Assembly (NCBI RefSeq): GCF_902686445.1
Contig: NC_062220.1
Coordinates: forward strand, 110,408,643 to 110,472,642
From: Sciurus carolinensis
Taxonomy: Eukaryota > Chordata > Mammalia > Rodentia > Sciuridae
DNA length: 64,000 bases
Direction: 5' to 3'
Part shown: positions 57,200 to 64,000 of the stretch, one piece after another
Position numbering within the stretch: position 1 is the stretch's first letter
Layout of the letters: every line of letters begins with the position of its first letter
Notes under the pieces: generated by a model
Database searches by the model: none
What the model was told of the DNA's origin: nothing
The model's input: the letters and a program-made list of their open reading frames with translations, nothing else
Position numbers and translations under genes: made by a program

Positions 57200-59786
57200 C
57201 ACCTTATTGTATGTTAGCATCCACATATCAGAGAGAACATTCAACCTTTGGTTTTGGGATTGGCTTATTTCACTTAGCATGATAGTCTCCAGTTACATTC
57301 ATTTACCAACAAATGCCATAATTTCATTCTTCTTTATGACCAGTAATATACCATTGTGTATATACACCACATTTTCTTTATCCATTCATCTATTGAAGGG
57401 ATTCTAGTTTGGCTCCATAAATTAACTATTGTGAGTTGAGTTGCTATAATAATTGATGTGGTTGCATCATAATAGTATGCTGATTTTACATCTTATGGAT
57501 ATATACTGAGAAGTGGGATAACTGGGTTAAATGGTGGTTTCATTTCAAGTTTCTGAGGAATGTTCATAATGCTTTCCATAGTAGTTGCACCAATTTGCGT
57601 TCCTACCAGCAATGTTTGAGTGCTCACCAAGAATTATTGTTACTCATATTCTTGATAATTGCCATTCTGAATGGAGTGAAAAGAAGTCTCAATGTAGTTT
57701 TAATTTGCATTTCTCTAATTGCTAGAGCTGCTGAAAACTTGTTCATATATCTGTTGTAGATTCATAGATAACTATATTTATGTAGTGTTTTTTTCCTGAT
57801 TCTTTTATTCTATTCCCTTGGTGATCATGCCTGTTTTGGTGTCAATATCATGCAGTTTTTGTTATTACAGTTCTTTAGTATAAATTAAGTCTGGTATTAT
57901 GATCCCTCCTGCTTTGCTTTTCTCGATAAAAATTGCTTTGTCTATTCTGGGCCTCATTTTTCCAAATGAATTTCATGACTGTTTTTTTCTGTATCTGTGA
58001 AGAATGTCATTGGAATTTTAATAGGAATTGCATTAAATCTGTATGGTGATTTTGGTAGTATGGCCATTTTGACTATATTAATTCTGCTTATCTGAGAATA
58101 TGGTGGTTTTTCCATCTTCTAAGGTCTTCTTCAATTCTTTTCATTAGTGTTCTGTAGTTTTCATTATAGAGGTCTTTCATTGTAGAGGTCTTTTGTTTGA
58201 TTCCCACGTATTTTTTAAGTTATTATGAATTGGATAGTTTTCCTAATTTCTCTTCCAGTGGATTCATCATTGGTGTAAGAAGACAAAATTGGTTTATGGT
58301 TGTTAATGTAATATCCTGCTACTTTGCTGAATTTGTTTATGAGTTCTAGAAGTTTTCTGGTGGATTTTTTGGGGTCTTCTAAATATAGGATCATGTCCTC
58401 AGCAAATAGGAATAGTTTAAAATCTTTTCCTATTGTATTCCTTTAATTTCTTTCTTTCATCAACTTATTCTGACTAGGGTTTCAAGGACTAGTTTGAATA
58501 GGAATGATAAAGAGGGCACCCCTGTTCCAGGTTTTAGAGGCAATGCTTTCAATTTTTCTCCATTTTGAATGATGTTGGCCTTGGGTTTAGCATATGTGGA
58601 ATTTACAATGTTGAGGTATGTTCCTACTATCCCTAATTTTTCCAGTGTTTTGAACATGAATGCTGTGTTTTGTCAAATGCTTTTTCAGCATATATTGAGA
58701 TAATTAAGTGCTCCTTGTCTTTAAGTCTTTTGATATGTTGAATTACATTTATTGATTTCCGTATGGTGAACCAAACTTGCATCCCTGAAATGAACCCCAC
58801 TCGATCATGGTGAACTATCTCTTTAGTGTTTTTGTTTGTGATTTGCAAGTATTTTATTAATAATTTTTGCAACTATGTTCATCAAGGATATTGTTATGAA
58901 GATTTCTTCCTTGATGTGTCCTTGTTCAATTTTGGTAGCAGGGTGATTCTAGCTTCATAGAATGAGTTTAGAAGGGTTCACACTTTTTATATTTCATAGA
59001 ATAATATGAGGAGTACTGGTATACATTGTTCCCTGTAGATCTCATAGAACTCAGTTGAGAATCCATCTGGTCCTGGGCTTTTTTTGGTAGTAGGCTTTTC
59101 ATGGCATCTTCAATTTCATTGTATGAAATTGATCTGTTTAAATTTTCTATGTCCTCCTTATTCTATCTGGTAGGTCATATATATCTCTATAAACTTGTCA
59201 ATGTCTTCATAATTTTCTACTTTATTTGAGAATAGATTTTCAAAGTAATTTCTGATTATCTTGTGTATTTCAGTAATGTCTATGGTGATGGTTTCATTTT
59301 CATTACAAATCAGTAATTTGAGGTTTTTCTTTTTCTTCCATAGCTTGGCTAAAGGTTTTCAACTTTAGTTTCTCAAAGAACCAACTTTTTACATTGTTAA
59401 GTTTTTGAATTTTTTGTTTAATTTTCAGCTGATTTTAATTATATCCTGTCTCCTACTACATCTGGAGTAGATTTGTTCTTCTTTTTCTAGAGCTTTGAGA
59501 TGTAAACTTAGGTCATTACTTTGGGGACTTTCTATATTCTTTCAAAGAATGAGCTCAATGTAACAAACTTTCCTCTTAGAACTGCCTTCATAGGGTCCCA
59601 GAGATTTTGATATGATGAGTTACTATTCTCATTTACCTCTAAGTATATCTTGTTTTATCACTGATTTTTTTCAGCTATCCATTGGTCATTCAAGAGCATA
59701 TTATTTAGTCTCTAGAAGTAGCTTCTATTTTTTATTTTATCATTGATTTCTAATTTCATTCCATTTTGATCTCATCAAATGCAAGG

Positions 59787-59834
<48 letters not shown>

Positions 59835-60477
59835 TTGTATTTGCTAAGAGTTACTTTATGGCCAAAGATATGGTCTGTTTTAGAGAAGGATCCATGTGCT
59901 GCTGAGAAGAAAGTGTATTCAGTTACTAATGATAAAATATTCCATATATGTCTGTTAGATCTAAATTATTAATTGTATCTTAGTTCTATATCTATTTTAT
60001 TTAGTTTTTGTTTAGAAGATCTATTCAGTGATGAAAGAGGTATGTTAAAGTCACCCAGTATTATTGTGTTGTGGTCTATTTGATTCTTGGAATTGAGAAG
60101 GGTATTTGATGTATGTAGATGCTCCATTGTTTCGGGCATAAATATTTAAGATTGTTCTGTCCTGTTGATGTATAATCCCCTTAAGCTGTGTGAAATGGCA
60201 TTCCTACTCCCTTATGTTTAGTTTTTCCTTGAATTCCACTGAATCTGATATTAGGATAAAGCCCCTGTTTATGATATCCATTTGAATGATATGTTTTTTC
60301 CCATCCTTTTACCTTCAGTCTGTGTATGTCTTTGCCTATGAGGTGAGTCTCTTAAAGATAGCATATTGTTGGGTCTTGTTTTTTAATACAATCTGCCAGT
60401 TTATGTCTTTTGATTGATACATTTAGGCCATTTACATTCAATATTATTATTGAGATATGATTTTTATTCCCTGTCAT
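57200..60477 (-). pseudogene. LINE-1 ORF2 (endonuclease/reverse transcriptase), broken
   Basis: ORF2 normally encodes one protein with an N-terminal AP-like endonuclease, a central reverse transcriptase and a C-terminal Cys-rich part, used for target-primed reverse transcription. Here the start (ATG at 60477) and the endonuclease N-terminal LNVNGLN stretch are readable. Around the polymerase, motif A reads [11 protein letters not shown] (58690), with Tyr in place of the catalytic Asp. Motif C reads FAEDMI (58395-58406), with Glu for the first Asp. Frameshifts, stops, an (AT)n expansion at 59790-59829 and a deletion near 57750 also break it. Surviving frames are at most 79 codons. Confidence 0.85.
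59790..59829. repeat. (AT)n microsatellite inside L1 ORF2
   Basis: About 20 AT units. The YIYIYI run of the plus-strand frame here is its translation. Confidence 0.98.
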
Positions 60478-60559
60478 TTTTATTCATTTCTGGTTTTTAA
60501 TTTGAATTAGTTTCTCCTTTGATTGACTATTCTCCTCATGTAGTTCTTCCCTTTGCTTG

Positions 60560-61560
60560 TTTTCACTTTTATTTTTCATTTCTTTTTCATGAACTATCTT
60601 ATTGAGAATGTGTTGTAGTGCAGGCTTTCCTGTTATGAATTCTTTTAACTTTTATTTATCATGGAAGGTTTTTATTTCATCATCAATTCTGAAGCTTAAT
60701 TTTGCCGAGTAATGTGTTCTTGGCTGGCATCCATTCTCTTTCAGAACTTGGTATGTATTATTCCCAAACCTCCCAGCTTTGACAGTCTGAGTTGAAATAT
60801 CAGCAGCGATGTGGATTGGTTTCCACTTAAATATGACCTGTCATTTTTCTCTGGCAGCCTTTAAAATTCTATCCTTATATTGTATGTTAGACATTTTTAT
60901 AACAATGTACTTTGGTGTGGGTCTATTATAATTTTGTATATTTGTAGTCCTCTATGCCTCCTGTATTTGATTTTCCTTTTCATTTTTGAGGTTTGGGTAG
61001 TTTTCAGATATTACTTCATTGAAAAGTATGTGCATTTATTTGCCTTGTATCTCCAAGTCTTCATCTATCCCAATAAATTTTATGTTTGGTCTTTTTATGT
61101 TATCCCATAATTCATGGAAGTTTTGTTCATGGTCTCTTAACATCTTTTCTCCGTGATTAACTTTTCTTCAAGATTACATATGTTCTCTTCATTCCCTGAA
61201 ACTCTGTCTTCCAAGTGGTCTAGTCTGTTGGCAATGCTTTCCAATGAAGTTTTAATTTGATTTATTGATCCCTTCACTTTGAGGATTTCTGCTTGATTTT
61301 TTTTTTTAGAATCTTTATGTATTCATTGAAGTGCTTCCTGAATTTTTTCCCCTTATGTTGTCTTTTACCTTACAGATCATTTTAACTATGAACATTCTAA
61401 ACTCTTTCTCTGACATTTCTTCCACTGTGGTGTCAATGGGTTCTATTATTGAAGTAACTTGGTTTGTTTGGGTATTTGTTCCCCTGCTTTTTCATGTTGT
61501 TTGTTTGTGTACCCATCTAACAGTTGGTTTTGAGGCAGTTGAGTTTCTACCCTATGGACA
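60560..61560 (-). pseudogene. LINE-1 ORF1 (RNA-binding protein), broken
   Basis: Antisense blocks such as 'tctctggcagcctttaaaattct' (60849), 'aaattttatgtttggtctttttatgttatcccataattcatgg' (61074) and 'gtcttccaagtggtctagtctgttggcaatgc' (61206) correspond to ORF1 C-terminal, RRM and coiled-coil regions of L1. Many indels; no long frame. Confidence 0.65.
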
Positions 61561-63612
61561 TATAATGTCCCTGAGTGTTTCCAGTACCTGAAAATTTAGG
61601 GAGAGACAGATAATAACTAATGCAAACAATTTACAGTATTAAATCAAATAGATTCTGGTATAGCATCTACAATGTTAATTATCACAATAAACAAAAATGA
61701 TATGATCAGTTATTGCCCACAGTAAAAACAGCAAGTCTACATAAGGGGTTACAATTTTAAGTGGCAAACAGGGATAAAACAGAAGTGCTATAGAATTAGA
61801 TGATTATGATGGAGAAGAAGAGAAAATAAAACTAATAAAGGAAGAGTGAAAGAGAGACCATCAATATTGACTATTAGAAGAGGAAAGAAAAGAATTGAAG
61901 GAAACAGAAAATAGAAAATATATAAAATAAAATTAATAAATAAAAATAGAAATATAGGATTAGAAGAACCAGACTGGTATATACTAATCAAACATTTTAA
62001 TCCTCAAGATGCTCATCCTTGAAAAATAATTGTGCTCAAAAAATACTAGAGATGAGAAAAAAGAAACAGATGAATATGTATAAGTATTCAGTTAAAGGTA
62101 GATTTCATTAAGAGGAAAGAAGAGATGAAGGGGTATGAAAGGGTTTGTAGATTCAAGATGTGAATAAGATAAATGCAGAGGCAACATAGGATGCATTTAT
62201 AAGGGGGTAGAATAAAAAAGACAGAAGTAAAAGAATTAAAGGATAATTGAAAGAGAAAACAATAGAGTTTGGCTGTTAGCAAGAAGAAAGAAATTGAAAC
62301 AAAGGGAAAGAGAGTTGTGAAAAATACAAAAGAAAATCATTTCAAAATATACTAATCAAAAACCCAAACCTTCAAAAAAAAAAAAACAGAGCACAGAAAA
62401 ATAACTATCTTTAAGAAATGCTAGATATGAAAAAGCAGAAAAATGTGTATGTATACAAATACATAAATGTCCATTGTGTATCAATCAGTACACATTCAAA
62501 AACAAAACATGACAAAAAACAAAACAAAATATCAGAACAGTCAATGAGAGTATATGCATGCTGCCTGTGCTAAATTGTCTTTTCATTACTCTATATCCCT
62601 TCTCAGTGGGATGGTGTGGGGAGCTTGGGAAGATGATTTTAGTCCACTTCCTGGTTGTAGTTGCCTCTGGATTCTGCGAGATAAGTTTCTGCAAGTGATG
62701 CTACCAGGGGCAGGGATTTATTCCATTATTGCCCCAACTATTTTATTGAATGGGGAGTTACCACACACTAATGAATCAATGTACTTCTAAGACCATACCT
62801 CACTACTCTCCTCTGGACAACATTCATGGGAAGGAGGAGTCAGTCCTTGCCCCGTTTTGTTGTTCAGGGATACTGCCCTTTCTAGGCTCCCAAGAACTGT
62901 CTCCAAGCCATGAGCTCAGTCCCTTTGCCTGTTCAGATTCTCTATCTGCTGCCTGCCTGCTGCTGGTCATGCATGCTGTTGCATGCTGCTGGGTTAAAAT
63001 GAACAGGGAGGGTAGCTTTTCTCCACCTACCAGACCTGTATCATCCCCAGGCAAAATGATCTCTGTACCAGAAATTCTTTGTGCCAGTTTAGATCTTGCA
63101 GTTGGCATCTTCCAGATTCATATATCTGACTCAGCCCAGAACTCATGGATCTAAGTTCATACTATAAGTTGGCACTACTGCCAAGTAGAAGTACCAAAAT
63201 ATCTCCAGCTTGAGTTCCCTGTACACAGCGGGCAGATCCAGTTGACTTTTGTGTACCATTTTAATGAGCTACATAGCCTCTGAGTTGGTCCAGGGAAGGC
63301 TGCCCCTTTGATACTGGAATTCCCTACACAAAGACTTTGATAGTACTTTTCAGTCTTTTCTGATCTTGTGAACTAATTTTCCCTCTCCTGAAAGGAGCTC
63401 AGCTCTAATTCTGTTCTTTATCTTGTGTGATGTACCCTAAATTTCCCAGTCTTCAAGGCTTTCTGTTCAATTTGAGTATCAGTGGAGTGTTTTTTTGCCC
63501 TCAACTCACAGAAAAGTAGTTTTCTTATTGAGTCCTGAGTCATGAAGTTGTGAGAAAAGCTACTTTCCACTAATTAACCATCTTGTGTTGACTCCATTAA
63601 TGCTCTTATACA

Positions 63613-64000
63613 TTTAAAAATTTTTTATTTGTTCTTTTTTAGTTATACATGATATTAGAATCTATTTTGACATATTTATACAAACATGGAATATATCTTA
63701 TTCTAATTAGGATCCCGGTCTTGTGGATGTACAAGATGGTGGAATTCACTGTGGTTTATTCATATATTACATACATAGGAAAGTTATGGCAGATTCATTC
63801 CACTATCTTTCCTATTCCTATTCCTCCTCTCTTCCCTGCATTCACCTATATCTAATCTACTTAACTTCTATTTTCCCCCTACCCTGTTTTGTGTTAGCAT
63901 CCACATATCAAAGAAAACATTAACTTTTGGATTTGGGGATTGGCTTATTTTACTTAGCATGATAGTCTCCAGTTCCCTCTATTTACTAGAAAAGGTTATA
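63613..64000 (-). mobile_element. LINE-1 3' end, antisense, continues beyond the window
   Basis: Starts 'atttaaaaattttttatttgttcttttttagttatacatgatattagaatctattttgacatatttatac' and follows the same 3' UTR text as 56.95 kb and 24.56 kb ('ttattctaattaggatcc' near 63699, 'ttagcatccacatatcaaagaaaacatt' near 63894, 'cttagcatgatagtctccagtt' near 63954). It runs off the right edge at the start of ORF2. Confidence 0.9.

Larger units (their letters stand above)
56943..63602 (-). mobile_element. Near-full-length rodent LINE-1, antisense, inactive
   Basis: About 6.7 kb in L1 order on the minus strand. The 3' end is at 56943 (T-rich), then 3' UTR, ORF2 (start ATG at 60475-60477, end near 57200), ORF1 (about 60560-61560) and a 5' UTR-like region to about 63600. 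In the 5' region, blocks such as 'gccccgttttgttgttcagggatactgccctttctaggctcccaagaactgtctccaagcc' (62850-62910) fit, from memory, the squirrel L1 5' UTR with its CpGs lost. Near 57750 the text jumps, so several hundred bp of ORF2 are missing. Imperfect candidate TSD: CTCTTGTACTTTT (about 56926) and CTCTTATACATTT (about 63604). All frames are broken. Confidence 0.75.

Noticed and set aside
58460..58872. Minus-strand frames resembling reverse transcriptase as an active gene
   Set aside because: They are pieces of the broken L1 ORF2, with catalytic Asp residues replaced and frameshifts between the pieces.
59766..59972. Plus-strand frame with a YIYIYI run
   Set aside because: Translation of the AT microsatellite inside antisense L1 ORF2.
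1..64000. A novel multi-gene biological system
   Set aside because: The window holds no supported gene. Every structured signal I could explain is a transposable element, a retroinsertion or a simple repeat.

Overview
This is repeat-dense, AT-rich mammalian nuclear DNA with no protein-coding gene, tRNA, rRNA, CRISPR array or prokaryote-type operon that I can support. The source is most likely a squirrel-family rodent (Sciuridae: ground squirrel or marmot type). That call rests on the SINEs: tRNA-Ala-derived ID elements plus dimeric B1-ID elements (the B1-dID family known from squirrels and dormice), both seen repeatedly, several with clean target-site duplications (TSDs). All open reading frames are short (60-138 codons). 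Many lie inside recognisable LINE-1, LTR or SINE sequence, so I read the window as intergenic or deep-intronic DNA.

Layout. 1-2.8 kb: no recognisable element. 2.8-8.1 kb: a nested block with a MaLR LTR, a second ERV-type LTR, a LINE-1 3' end, then an ancient L1M element split by another MaLR LTR and an ID, and ending in a 5' inversion. 8.1-20.6 kb: mostly unassigned old sequence with a 15-bp tandem repeat, MIR remnants, one MaLR LTR and a long TG microsatellite. 20.6-26 kb: a B1-ID, an ID, L1M ORF1 and 3'-UTR-like pieces, a MaLR LTR carrying a 166-bp LINE-1, and a LINE-1 3' end carrying a B1-ID. 27-31 kb: microsatellites, a poly-T tract between a 16-bp direct repeat, an MLT1-type LTR, a MIR, and a Tigger7-like DNA transposon that lies in a CA repeat and carries a young ID. 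33.6-35.2 kb: an unidentified less AT-rich block followed by a Tigger3-like remnant. 38-41 kb: three B1-ID SINEs and a MaLR tail. 45-48 kb: an L1M 3' UTR split by a CpG-rich solo LTR, then a three-unit B1-ID-ID SINE and a MaLR LTR. 50.2-64 kb: almost continuous LINE-1, nearly all antisense, ending in a near-full-length but dead rodent L1 (about 56.94-63.60 kb) and the 3' end of a further copy.

Nothing here works as a gene system. The value of the window is its insertion history: many insertions have readable target duplications, so their order can be worked out. Family names come from recalled consensus sequence, not from a database search, and edges marked approximate are good to about 20-50 bp.
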